Shown: piece after piece, positions 22,412 to 32,748 of the stretch
How positions within the stretch are numbered: position 1 is the first letter of the stretch
Layout: the number at the start of each line of letters is the position of its first letter
Source: Effrenium voratum
Taxonomy: Eukaryota > Sar > Dinophyceae > Suessiales > Symbiodiniaceae
Assembly: GCA_963377175.1 (NCBI GenBank)
Contig: CAUJNA010001488.1
Span: 1 to 64,000 of the forward strand
Direction: 5' to 3'
Length of the DNA stretch: 64,000 nucleotides
Notes under the pieces: generated by a model
What the model was told of the DNA's origin: nothing
Databases searched by the model: none
Seen by the model: the letters and a program-made list of their open reading frames with translations, nothing else
Position numbers and translations under genes: made by a program

Positions 22412-24664
22412 ATGTTTTCAACATTATCACTGGACGGACCAAACAGAATTATAGCAAGTGAATTAGTATTAATAAATTCAACAGAACCATCGACATTGAG
22501 CAGTGTTTATGCTACAAAACAAGAATTAGCAGACACAGCAGGATCATTAGGTCGAGGTTATACAATTGAAGAAGTTGATGCTCTTATTTTAGCACAGAAA
22601 AATAAGATAGATGCCAATATTTTAGATATTACTGAATTAAACGCAACATCAACAACTATGTTTAATGAACAAGTAAATCAAAACGCAACAATTACAAGCA
22701 ACTTTAATAATATAACAGCACACGGATTAACCATAACTTCAATACTACCGACTATATCAGCAAATACAATTAAACTTGATTCTAATTTTAATAATATTAG
22801 TTCAAATAGTTCACTAATAACAGGACACAATAATACATTAGCATCGCATTTAGTAGTATTAACAACACATGATAGCAACATCGCAACAAATACAAACGGA
22901 ATAGCAATATTAAATAACACTGTAGGCAGTAATATGACATTTGTTAATAGCCATCAAAACACAGTTACCTCTCATATATCATTAATTGACACAAATATTA
23001 ATAACATATCAGGACATGGAAACACAATAACAACCATTCTTACAGATATAGCAAATTTACAATCAGGAGCGGGCGCTTCTTGGACTACAGCCGAAAAAAC
23101 AACTATTCAAGCAGATGTATCAACATTATATACAAACGATACTAATTTATTCAATACTAACACTGCTTACAGTAATACATTTGCTTCAATTATATCAGAT
23201 AATAATATACAAGATGTATTAATAACTCAAAATTCAAACACAATAAATAGTTTAATATCAGCAGATTTACAAAAGTTAGATAAAATAGATACTAACGCTC
23301 AATCAGTAGCAGGTGCTATTAATTTTAGCGATAATGCAACTTTACATAGTGATTTAAATATGCTTACTACTGGTTCTATAATATGTAATAAGTTTAGCTG
23401 TACCCCTTCACCAAATTTAGGACTACAAATGACTTTTCAAATGTTTAATCGTGAATTTAATATTAATAGAGATGGTAGAATGTGGATGTCAAGCTCAGGA
23501 GGCGTTTGGGAAACGCAAATCGGAGATGCTAATGTTGGTCGTGTATGGATAAAAGATCGATTCGGGTTAGGGGCAGTTGGCGTTGTTAATTATGTTTTAA
23601 ATTGTGCTGGGCAAGCTCGATTTACAAGCGCTGTCCAGTCTATAGGAACAGACAGTGCAATAAGTCTTAACAATGGTTCATATTTAAGTTTTAATAATAA
23701 TGGTTCAATAAGAAGATATATGCCCGATTCAATTGAAGGTCTATATATGTCTCATGATGATTTTGTTGCCATTAGTATTGGCGATATTACTAATGCTTGT
23801 AATCAATATGTAATTTTTGATGGATTAGTTAATAAAACTATTTTAGTAAAAATGTTGATATATTAAGCGATATATATATACAAATGGCGATTTAACAATG
23901 GTTTCTGGTAAAAAGATTGAAGTCAATCAAGTTCAGTCAGTATCAGGAAATACTTTATTATTACAAGATTCACCGAGTGGCAATGTTCAATTTGGCAACA
24001 CATCAAAACTAATAATTGATAATGCTGAAATGTATGTCGACACAAATGATTTAATAATTAGGAATAGCAACACTTCAAACTCTATTAATTTGGTTGTTGG
24101 ATTATCTGCAACATATGCTGATAATAAAATTATTTTGAATAGTGGAAGCAATAGCGAATTGCGAGGCGATTGGACTATTGACGGCGATATGACTTTTGGA
24201 ATTGCTCATAAAATCAATTTGAGACATTTAAATAGTGATGCTGTTTTAAGATTAGAAGCATCAACAACTATTGATAGTTGTATTGATGGCACTAAATATT
24301 TACAATTGGATGATACTCAATTTTCATCATTTAACGGATTTAATTTAAGTAGCGATAAGAGACTGAAAGATAATATAGAAGATGTAGAAGATGATACTGT
24401 AAATATGGTAAAAAACACTAAGATTAAAACATTTGTAAAGAATCAAAAACCAGAAAAACTGAATTAGGATGGATTGCTCAAGATGTTCAACAATACACAA
24501 ATCCGAAATATAATATTGTAAATGATTCGGGAAAATACTTAACGATGTGTTATGATCGTATGGCTTGTATTAGTTGGGACGCATTATCAAAACTAATCGA
24601 TCGTGTAGAGTATTTGGAAAATGAAGTTTTTAAAAAGAAAAAGAAAAAAGACAAGTCAAAATAA
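22412..24664 (+). pseudogene. Fibre/spike protein with C-terminal S74 chaperone domain, frameshifted
   Basis: The first 484 codons (MFSTLSLDGPNRIIASELVL…) hold a long run of Asn/Thr/Ile/Ser repeats resembling a trimeric stalk (…ITSNFNNITAHGLTITS, NNISSNSSLITGHNNTL). The frame breaks near 23860 and resumes at MVSGKKIEVNQVQSVSG; a second break lies near 24440. The end holds the S74 signature: SSDKRLKDNIEDV (about 24352-24390) and ELGWIAQDV (about 24460-24486), followed by a coiled-coil tail. S74 domains fold trimeric fibres and then cut themselves off. A receptor-binding fibre is the natural reading. Total about 750 residues with two breaks. Confidence 0.78.
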
Positions 24665-24757
24665 TATAATATGATCCAAGACATGGAGAAACGATTTAGA
24701 ATTAAAATTATTAAAAAAATGATTAATTTAATCATAATCAATGATTAAATAAACCAA

Positions 24758-25045
24758 TTATTCTACACCACTCGGCATTTTCAGCCCGTAATCTTCAAAT
24801 TTGTATTTTCTTGGGAAGCCAGTTTTTTGTTTTGGTTTTTGTTCTTCGGGTGCCATTTCAATGCCACTCTGTTTAATCATTTTATCTAATCTTTTTCTAT
24901 GTGCGGTGTTTAGAGCATTTTGCCTTTTTTTGGCTTTGTATGCTTCATCGTCTCTGACTTTATAATAATAGAGTCGGTTGTAATACGCCAGCATTGTTTT
25001 TATTTCTTCCAGTGTCAAGTCGTCGGGGTGTTTGTCTGTGATCAT
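24758..25045 (-). CDS. Viral protein, 95 aa, intact, unknown
   Basis: ORF MITDKHPDDLTLEEIKTMLA… highly charged and helical, with a basic middle (KAKKRQNALNTAHRKRLDKM) and a short Pro/Lys C terminus. It opposes the fibre and polymerase genes between which it lies. The start is preceded by ATAATATTATAGTA, the AT box. Possibly a DNA-binding protein on charge alone; family not recognised. Confidence 0.5.
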   Translation of the reverse strand: MITDKHPDDLTLEEIKTMLAYYNRLYYYKVRDDEAYKAKKRQNALNTAHRKRLDKMIKQSGIEMAPEEQKPKQKTGFPRKYKFEDYGLKMPSGVE

Positions 25046-25168
25046 TACTATAATATTATATGTAACATTTCTTTAAGGCATTTTATAGGAAATTAATTTA
25101 AATATGAATTCTTCCCTAAATTGCACCTAAAGAAAAATAATATTAATAATCAATATCTAAAATATATT

Positions 25169-25340
25169 ATGTCATTGTCAAAAACTATAAGAAATAACAT
25201 CAGGTCACTAAATTCAAGAATTGATAGGTTGGCAGGCGATACCAAGGAAAAAGCCACCGAAATATGAACAGCGAGAAATTGCACAGTTTAGCACCGCATC
25301 AACTATTATTGATGGGTTTATCAATGCCACCACCCCCAAA
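25169..25340 (+). pseudogene. N-terminal end of the polymerase-region gene, cut by the Copia insertion
   Basis: ATG at 25169 opens MSLSKTIRNNIRSLNSRIDR; after about 28 codons the frame shifts and continues PRKKPPKYEQREIAQFSTAS to the insertion point at 25340. The reading resumes past the retrotransposon at 32744 with KKKWDKKCADVIQ, one base out of phase. The tie across the insertion shows that both AT-rich halves are one element. Whether these residues begin the polymerase or a separate small protein is not certain. Confidence 0.6.
25336..25340 (+). repeat. Target-site duplication, left (CCAAA)
   Basis: CCAAA lies directly before the 5' LTR and is repeated at 32744-32748 directly after the 3' LTR. 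Five bases is the usual Copia duplication. Confidence 0.92.
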
Positions 25341-25530
25341 TGAGAAACAGTTGTAACCCCACTTCAGTCCATAGGAGATGTGCGTGATGTTACATGTCAC
25401 AACACATGAATGTGTGCAGTTGACGTTTGTACTGGAGGCCTTTTGTGGCACGAGCGCGGAAAAGATCGTGCTAGCTCTAGGGTTGAAACCTGTGTTTGGT
25501 GAGTTTCCCTTTTTGCTTGTTTTGTTTCCA
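25341..25530 (+). repeat. 5' LTR (190 bp)
   Basis: Starts TGAGAAACAGTTGTAACC and ends TTTTGTTTCCA. Against the 3' LTR I see about four substitutions in the body plus one or two small changes at the 3' end. Confidence 0.9.
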
Positions 25531-25585
25531 TGCGGAGCGCTGAAGACCAGCAGGCCATGGCTGAGCACCAAGCTGATGGATCAGG

Positions 25586-27869
25586 TTGGCCAGTCAAGCG
25601 ACAGCTTCTTCATCTACAAGCGCGCAGGCGCGCCAAGATGATCGGCAGTGGCACAAGTTGGTCAGCAGACCGAGCGTGTTTGAGCCCAAGCCTCGGGAGG
25701 AGGAAACCGGAATGTGGAAAGATTGGTTTTGGTCGGTGGAGCAATTTTTAGCAACAGTTGACGTGGCATTTCAGGCAGAATTGACAGAAATTACAAATCA
25801 TTTGGATCGCGAGCAGTTACTTAGCAACATGACGCCGGTGCAGCGAGAGCGTTCGCATTTTCTTTACAGCTTGATGGCTTCGAATTCAAATGGCTATGAG
25901 GCAGTTCGGCAGTTGGTTGATTGGTTCCATTCAGCCTGCGTCTCGAAACAGATCTTTGGCCATGCTCAGTTCTTTGATGAGTTGGCCCCAATTCGATTTG
26001 AGACAATCTATTTTGGCGCAGCTTCTTAAATTGGAGGAGGCAGAACGTGAGTACAGTCGCATTGCAACAGAACTTTCAGATGAGATCAAGTTTGCAGTTT
26101 TGATGAAGTCTGTTCCCCCTGGTCAGCTACGTACGTACTTGACTGTTCAGATTTCAGACACATCTTCGTATAACGATTTGAGGTCCGCTCTTTTGCGATA
26201 TGATACAGCAACCACTAAGTGGAACAGTGCAACAGCGTTGGGTTTTGACAACTCTTCTCAGCAACATGGTGAGATCGCCCCCATGGATGTGGACAGAGTG
26301 TTCAACAAGGGCGACGGCAAAGGGAAAGGCAAAGGAAAAGATCACAAAGGTGGTAAAGGTGGCAAGTCCAAGGACAAGCGTCACAAAGGTTCTTGGGACT
26401 GGCAGCAAAACAAAGGAAAGACATCCAAGGGTAAAGGTGCTGGAGGTGGAAAAGAAGGAAAAGGAAAACAGCAATTTCAGTCTGGCAAAGGGTACGCACA
26501 GAAGCCCCAAGGAGTGTGCTTTAATTGCGGCAAGCCAGGACATGTTGCCAAGAACTGCTGGGCACCCTCGAACCAGCAGGCACAGCGGCAAGCGTATGGA
26601 CAAAGCTACTCGGGCGTTCGCAGCGTTGAATTTGAAGAAACACCGAGCGCCGTACCCAGTTCAGCGCAAGCTATGCAGCAAGCGCAGCAAGCATCCCAAT
26701 CAGCGCAACAGCAGCGTGTGAGGAGAGTGTGTGCAGATTTTTCTCTTGAACAGGTTGAAGAGCAGGACCAAGCAATTGTTTTTGATTTGACAGCTGGAGA
26801 CCATGTGAGTTGTGGACAGTTTGGCTCTGTTGGCATGGTGCGGTTCAGTGCAATTTCAAATGAGTTTTTCAGATTGGATGCATGTGACGACACGTTTGAT
26901 GAACCCCCTCAAGACATGCCTGTTTACAGTTTGCTTGATGAGCAAGTTGAGCAGCAACATGGCAGACATACAACACGTGCAGCATGTGCTTTCGCCGATG
27001 GCTTGTCATCGGGTGATGGGCATTTCTCTGCAGACGGCATTATTCGAATGGTATCTTCAGATCAGGCTGGAGCAGTCGATGCTGTGGATATCATCATTGA
27101 TTCAGGCAGTGATGCGTCAATGCTTCCTTTGCAGTATATGCATGTTGGTAGCGCGCTTACAGGGCAGGTTCCAGTCCTGTGCGACGCGCAAGGTGGGCGA
27201 ATCCCTGTCAGCAGTTGCAAGAAGGTTGTATTTGAGTTGGAAACAGATGGCTCTCCAAAGGCAATTTTGAAGGAACGTGTGCATGTAGGTGCAGCGCAAA
27301 GCCCTCTGATCAGTTTTGGGCGTCTCCTAGCATGTGGTTGGGAGATCGTGCACAGCGAAGATGGCCCGGTTCTCAGACATAGTTCTGGCATGCCTATTCA
27401 TATGAAAGGGCGCAGCTTGGCGGTGAAAGGGTATGTGAGGCACATTGGCGAGCAGCAGCTTACAGTTGTGGTTAACCCGGCACTTCTGCAGCTTTCTTTT
27501 GGTTGGAACCTCAGCCCTTCTGGAGGCCTGCTGTTGAGGTGTATTGCGACACACTTCACAGATCCGACCGAGATGTGCAATGTGGATGAATGGCCATGCA
27601 GGACCACTCTCATCAAGAGCAGTGATGGTGCATGGAGTTTGATTGAGTTTTGCGAGCGACTTCTTACCATGGAGGATCGTGCAGGTCCCCTTAGACTCAA
27701 TGAGCCGGTGGAATGTTTGGTTATTCAGAGAGAACTGCAGTTCCAGAGCAGATGGGATTTTCAGTGTGCGAGGTGCAGTCACTTCCTGTTGGCTCAGCGC
27801 ATGATGACTCAGGGCAGCAGGATGTGCCAGTGGCGCCTCAAGATGCTCAAGACACTGAGGAGCATTTAG
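25586..27869 (+). pseudogene. Copia gag and protease region, frameshifted
   Basis: The capsid part begins about MASQATASSSTSAQARQD and reads WKDWFWSVEQFLATVDVAF; it shifts frame near 25900 into SRNRSLAMLSSLMSWPQFDL…, which stays open to 27869. A basic Gly/Lys-rich linker leads to a CCHC zinc knuckle (CFNCGKPGHVAKNC, about 26518-26559). The aspartic protease motif DIIIDSGSDASMLPL is at about 27087-27131. The frame ends at 27869 while the integrase lies in another frame, so a further shift is present. Confidence 0.85.
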
Positions 27870-28822
27870 AAGGCGGGGCTCAGGACGCACCTGTGGTGCA
27901 TGTTCGTGTTGAGCCTGACCAGCAGACAATCGAGGTGGAAGGCGTACAGTTGAGTTTGGCATCAGGGATTGGTGCATTGAGAGTAGCTTGCAAGGTTTCC
28001 ATGTCACAGGAGGTTGCAATGAAAGCGTTGCAGGAGTCGGAGCGTGTTCCTGCCATGGTGCCGAAACCTGAGGTACCTGACGAGGCCGCAGTGGCTCGAC
28101 ATCGTTTGACTCACCAGCCCTATGCTGCATGGTGTGAGACATGTGTCAAAGTTCGTGCTAGGAGTGACAAGCGTGTTCGTGATGAAGGAGCTCCTGCAGA
28201 GCGCGAGATCCCCACGGTGAGCATGGATTTCTGCTACACGAGCTACAGTGAAGATGATGAGTCCAAGTTGTGTTGTTTGGTTTTGCATCATTCAGCAACC
28301 AAAGCAGTGCAAGCGATTCCTTTGAGTAGCAAATCAGCAATGAAGTACATGACCCTGGAGGTGGTTCGCTTCACAGTTTTCACTGGTGTAGGAGAGCTCA
28401 TTCTTCGATGTGATCAGGAGCCGGTGCTATTGAGCTTGCAGCGCAATGTGCAACAGGCGCGACAGCGTATGGGCTTACACACGGTGATTGAGAATGCCCC
28501 AATCGGTTCGCATGCTAGCAACGCCAACGTGGAGAACAGCGTGCGCCGTTTGCGAGGAATGGCAACTACGCTTTTGATTGCTTTGGAAGAGAAAACAAGT
28601 CTGGTTCACGGGGTGAAGCATGCAATCACAGCTTGGGCATGGGTTCATACTGGTTGGATTTTGAATCGGTTTGGGACGCGCGGTAATACAACAGCGTACG
28701 AGCTCATTCATGGCCATGCGTATACAGGACGGTTGGTGGAATTTGCAGTTCGTTCCATTTTCCTTACCAAGTCCAACACGAATGACATGTTCCTGGTTGC
28801 AGTGCTGGCAAGATTCGTTTGA
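27713..28822 (+). pseudogene. Copia integrase region
   Basis: The zinc-binding N-terminal segment HRLTHQPYAAWCETC (about 28100-28144) is followed by the DDE core: Asp in VSMDFCYTSY (about 28222), Asp in LRCDQEPVLL (about 28408) and Glu in ANVENSVRRLRGM (about 28527). The ORF ends at 28822; the C-terminal linker continues in another frame (28819-29367) as Ser/Pro-rich acidic sequence. Confidence 0.85.
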
Positions 28823-29388
28823 CGCGGTCAGTGCGGCGTACTGGGCATGCTTGGACAGATTACATGGAGCATCATCAGAAGCTGGAGACTCCCCCTTGCA
28901 AGATGGAAGGCATCATGGGTGCCCGCATTTTGCCTACGTCAAAGCCGATGGCGCAAACGCTCGAGGTATTTCCTGCCCTGGGAGCAATCCAAGACGAGGC
29001 AGCAGAAGAACCTTCTTCAAGTTCAGATTCAGACAACAAAGGTAGCAGCATGTCAGGTGTACGGGTTTCTGGATTAGGCGGGGCACCACCCCTCGTGCCG
29101 AGTGCACCAGCTGGAGTGGATCGACCTGCAAGTCCTCGAGGAACCTCAAGCAAGCTACTACCAGATGAGGCAACTTTGGATGCCTTGTCACCCTCAAAGA
29201 AGATGAAGGTGAATGCAGTTGTGGCAGAGTTGGAGCATGAGAATAAAGACGATTTTCAGGATTTGAGAATTTCAGCAGATGAGTATGAGCAGTGGTGGAT
29301 GGAAGATGAGCCTGAGCTGGAAGAGGAGCAGTCAGATCTCTCCCTCAGGTATCCCTTCACACGATGAGTTCGAAGGCAGACGCGCTGG

Positions 29389-30391
29389 GTGTCTAGGTTG
29401 CTGGGGATGGAAGTTCTTTTGCCCCCGCAGATGTGTGATGAGCAGGACCTTGACACTCCCTTGACAGCAAAGTTCGTGAGAACGTGGCGCAAGAAGCACG
29501 ACGAGTCTGGCAAGCCTTACTGGCTTAGGAGATCGCGGTTGTGTGCTCGTGAGTTCTCATTCTGGGAGGTACGATGTTTTCCTGCCACATACACGTTGGC
29601 ATCATTTGACATTAGCGACGCGTATTTGATGGTTTGTCAGGAGAAAAGACGCTTGGTGAAGATTCTTGATCACCACGAGGTCTTCATCAGTGACAAGCTA
29701 TTGCCTGGACAAAGAAAAGGATCGAAGCTGTGGTATGAATTTTTCGTGACAGATTTGGTTGAGCAACATGGTATGTCGGTGTGTGATGTGGTACCAGCGC
29801 TTTTGCGAGGCAATCATAGCAGCATGTTGCTACACGTGGATGATTGTCTCATGGCAGCTGATCGCAAATGGATGACCGCAGTGTTTTTGCCAGAGTTGAG
29901 GAAGAAGTACAAGCTTACTGTGAAGATTTTGGATGGAGTTGGCAGTTCAATTGAGTTTTTGAAGAAGACGTACATCAGCCTGGAGAATGGAATTGAGATT
30001 GTTCCCGCAGGACGACATGTGCAAATTTTGGCCAAGAAGTTTGAAGAGGCCAACGGGAAACCTGCGAGAGTTGCAAAGACACCTGTTTTGCAGCAGCTTT
30101 TCGCAACAGACGATACCCCGCTGTTGAGTGCCAAGTACCATGAGCATTTTCGCAGCCTGGTAGGTCTCTTGATGTACATTTCGCAGGACCGCTGGGACAT
30201 CATGTTCGCAGTAAAAAGCCTTGCGTGCTACTTGAGCTCACCAACTGAACTTGCGTGGCGAGCTTTGGCACGGGTTGTAGGGCACATGGTATGGACAAGG
30301 TCGTTTTCAATGCAGATGCATGTGAGTAGCAAAGGACATTCAGTGTTTTCCCACATGGCAGATGGTGAACCCTGCAATCTTTTGAGTGTTT
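29389..30391 (+). pseudogene. Copia reverse transcriptase region, with internal deletion
   Basis: Recognisable pieces are WLRRSRLCAREFSFWE, LASFDISDAYLMVCQEKR (motif with first Asp), LPGQRKGSKLWYEFF and the catalytic box MLLHVDDCLMA (about 29824-29856). Between REFSFWE and FPATYTLASFD a stretch normally found in this family is missing, so part of the palm is lost. The frame ends where the retroposed insert begins. Confidence 0.85.
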
Positions 30392-30407
30392 CAGTGATTC
30401 GGACTGG
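30392..30407 (+). repeat. 16-bp target duplication, left copy
   Basis: CAGTGATTCGGACTGG, repeated exactly at 31154-31169 on the far side of the insert. Together they encode the SDSDW start of RNase H. Confidence 0.9.
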
Positions 30408-31153
30408 TTATGCGCCGTCTCATTGCTTGGCGCGCGCACTCAAATGGGGTCAATTGGCATCACTTGGTTTGAACTTTATGTTAATTTTCGCCTAGTGACC
30501 CAATCGGAAGTGCCCACAAACATCTCCAAAGATTCAAAGAAGCCAAAATCCAGACGTGCTTCTCTTGAAGCTGAGTGAAAAAGCCATTCGAAGACTTTGG
30601 GTAGACTCCATGCGCACTGTGGCTATGCTCTTGCGCCAGCCTCTCTTCCCATACCCAGAGGCTACTTGCATCAGATCACTCCAGAACATTCTACCGATTG
30701 ACTATGGCTCTGGCCTGGTTCAACGACCAGAACTAGTCAGATCACAAGAAACAGCTGCTGTTGTTCAGCAGGCTGTCTTGTCTACGTGTAAGCCTGGTCG
30801 CTTCGGTGGTGCGGGAAAGCCTGAAATCCCGACACTGGAGCCGGTCATCAACCTTGAAATGCCAGCAGATGAAAAGCCTGATGTCCTTGCCGCGCTTAGA
30901 CTCAGGGCTTGGAAGAAGACACAAGACGGGCTTGCGCCTCTTGCCCGCATGCAGTAGATTGCTGCGCCAGATGCTTTGTTTTCGTTGGTCGTTTGGCCCC
31001 CCCTTTTGGTTCTTTTTTGGGCCCCCCTGGTTTCTGGTGTGCTTGCATCTGGTGCAGTTTTTTCCCCACTTCCGGTCTTGAATATCTTGACCGGGCCGTT
31101 AGTCGGCGTGTGTCACGGATTGAGGGCGCGCGTCATCAAGTTCAAAAAAAAAC
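30408..31153 (+). mobile_element. Retroposed insert, 746 bp, poly(A)-tailed
   Basis: Flanked by a 16-bp exact duplication and ending in ten A residues (31144-31153), the signature of LINE-type target-primed insertion. Removing it restores an unbroken Copia RNase H reading (…CFSDSDWQGSWGKSTSS). The insert contains a 133-codon ORF (30556-30957) with no recognised domain, so it is probably a 5'-truncated copy of a host transcript or of a non-autonomous element, not a complete transposon. No internal Pol III boxes were noticed. Confidence 0.85.
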
Positions 31154-31169
31154 AGTGATTCGGACTGGC
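31154..31169 (+). repeat. 16-bp target duplication, right copy
   Basis: Identical to 30392-30407 and directly after the poly(A) tail. Confidence 0.9.
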
Positions 31170-31702
31170 AGGGTAGTTGGGGAAAAAGCACAAGTTCTTT
31201 TGTGGTATTCTTCAACGGCCTGGCGATACATGCAGTTTGCAGAAGCCAGAAAGTCATCAGCTTGTCCAGTTGCGAGAGTGAGTGGTACGCGGCATGCAGT
31301 GCAATGAGTGACACATATCAGTTGCGTTTTTATTTGGAGTTTATTTTGCAGACAGATGTGGAAATGATTTTGCGTATGGATTCTTCAAGTGCCAGACAGA
31401 TGGCATACAAGCAGGGCAGCGGACGCATCAAGCATATGCGTGGTCGCCTCTTGTGGATGCAAACTCGAATCCAACTTCAAGAGTTCAGTATTGCATCAGT
31501 CAGCGCAACATGGAATGTGAGTGACTTGAATACCAAAGGTTTGAGTCATGACAGGCGTTTTGCTTTATTGCATTTCCTGCGTTTTTGTGATGACGTCAGT
31601 GCGAGTACCAGCAATTGGTGCTCAGAGAGCAGAACAAGAATCAGGTGCGACGCATTTGCAATTTTCTTGCTGGCGGTGGAGACAGTGGCAGTACGTGCAT
31701 GA
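31154..31702 (+). pseudogene. Copia RNase H region, 3' part
   Basis: Reads SDSDWQGSWGKSTSSFVVFF, then SRQ-type QKVISLSSCESEWYAACSAM with the catalytic Glu, RMDSSSARQMAYKQGSGR with Asp, and the tail RIKHMRGRLLWMQ. The first Asp sits in the target duplication. It degrades the RNA strand of the hybrid during reverse transcription. Stop at 31702. Confidence 0.82.
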
Positions 31703-32343
31703 GCACTAGCAACGTGCAGTGTGCAAAGCAGATGGTTCGGATGCTCGCTTTGCATTCGCTATTTGGCACAGCCCTTGGAGCGAATGAGGCATGGTTTCAG
31801 GCCTTGGGTCTGGCTACGGCATATTGGCAGTGTGTGAGCGATTTTATTTGCAGTGTTGCGTTTGTGTGGTGTCCGCTACTGGTTGCAGCACTCTTGTTTT
31901 TCTGGATGCGCAAAGAGACTGCAGACAGCAATCAGCAAGTGAGGGATTTGGCGAGGACTGTCGAAGGAGATGCGTATTTCGCCATTTCTTGCTTGCGAGA
32001 TGAGGTAGCTTATTCTGTGACTCGGCTCGAAGAGAGCATGACCAATGCAGATACCAGGTTGAATGCACTTCTGCATGATGATGGTGTATCCCGTCGTTTT
32101 CACTGGATTTGGCATCAACTTGACATGACTAGAATGTTTGCAGATGGTTTGGCCGAGCGCATAGCGGCACTGGAAGCGAGAGGTGGTGAACCAGACGCTG
32201 AAGCAGACCCACTTGTCGCAGACACTGAAGCAGATGGAAGTGTTCATCTCAACTTTCGAGATCATGGGTATTTGTCTGAGTCAGGTGGATTTCCTGAATC
32301 AGAGATGCCCGAATCTGTGAGTCCGCACAGTGTGGTGGATTGA
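31699..32343 (+). CDS. Extra 3' ORF of the Copia element with one transmembrane segment, 214 aa
   Basis: The ATG at 31699 overlaps the end of the RNase H frame. Residues 49-70 (FICSVAFVWCPLLVAALLFFW) form a strong membrane helix followed by Arg-Lys. After it comes a helical, coiled-coil-like segment (SNQQVRDLARTVEGDAYFAI…, VTRLEESMTNADTRLNALL) and an acidic tail ending SPHSVVD. It occupies the position where env lies in retroviruses. No signal peptide or furin-like site is evident. It is intact while gag and pol are broken. Calling it env-like refers to place only; function unknown. Confidence 0.6.
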   Translation: MSTSNVQCAKQMVRMLALHSLFGTALGANEAWFQALGLATAYWQCVSDFICSVAFVWCPLLVAALLFFWMRKETADSNQQVRDLARTVEGDAYFAISCLRDEVAYSVTRLEESMTNADTRLNALLHDDGVSRRFHWIWHQLDMTRMFADGLAERIAALEARGGEPDAEADPLVADTEADGSVHLNFRDHGYLSESGGFPESEMPESVSPHSVVD

Positions 32344-32540
32344 TGTATTCGCAGCAGATGGATTTTCGTTTCAATTTCCTTATGTATATGTGGCGTGAGA
32401 GAAATGAAATCCGTTTTTCCAGATGAAATGGATACAATGGCGAGTTTCACAAAGAGCATTTTGCATAGCTCTTCATGAGCCCAGATGCTATGCGTGTAAG
32501 GCAGTTTCAGTTTGGAGTTGACCGTGAAAAACACGGCAAT

Positions 32541-32552
32541 CCAAAGACGGGG
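32541..32552 (+). promoter_or_regulatory. Polypurine tract of the Copia element
   Basis: CCAAAGACGGGG directly precedes the 3' LTR; the purine run AAAGACGGGG is in the right place to prime plus-strand synthesis. Confidence 0.6.
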
Positions 32553-32743
32553 TGAGAAACAGTTGTAACCCCACTTCAGTCCATAGGAGATGTGCATGAT
32601 GTTACATGTCACAACACATGAATGTGTGCAGTTGACGATTGTACTGGAGGCCTTTTGTGGCACGAGCGCGGAAAAGATCGTGCTAGCTCTAGGGTTGAAA
32701 CCTGTGTTTGGCGAGTTTCCCCTTTTGCTTGTTTTGTTTCTCA
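32553..32743 (+). repeat. 3' LTR (191 bp)
   Basis: Starts TGAGAAACAGTTG and ends TTGTTTCTCA, giving 9-bp inverted ends TGAGAAACA/TGTTTCTCA. Matches 25341-25530. Confidence 0.93.
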
Positions 32744-32748
32744 CCAAA
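32744..32748 (+). repeat. Target-site duplication, right (CCAAA)
   Basis: Matches 25336-25340 exactly and abuts the 3' LTR. Confidence 0.92.

Larger units (their letters stand above)
25341..32743 (+). mobile_element. Copia-type LTR retrotransposon, 7.4 kb, inactivated
   Basis: Bounded by LTRs that begin TGAGAAACA and end TGTTTCTCA (right) or TGTTTCCA (left), with a 5-bp target duplication. Domain order gag - protease - integrase - reverse transcriptase - RNase H is that of Copia. The coding region has several frameshifts and stops, an apparent deletion in the RT, and a 746-bp retroposed insert in the RNase H part. An extra ORF lies between RNase H and the 3' LTR. The LTRs differ at only a handful of positions, so the insertion is fairly young. 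Confidence 0.93.

Noticed and set aside
13901..25335. AT-rich block as organelle DNA
   Set aside because: Capsid, packaging ATPase, fibre and lipase-like genes are viral; no organellar genes or rRNA fragments were seen.
27327..28142. Minus-strand 271-codon ORF in the Copia element
   Set aside because: Opposite to protease and integrase coding sequence and without motifs of its own.
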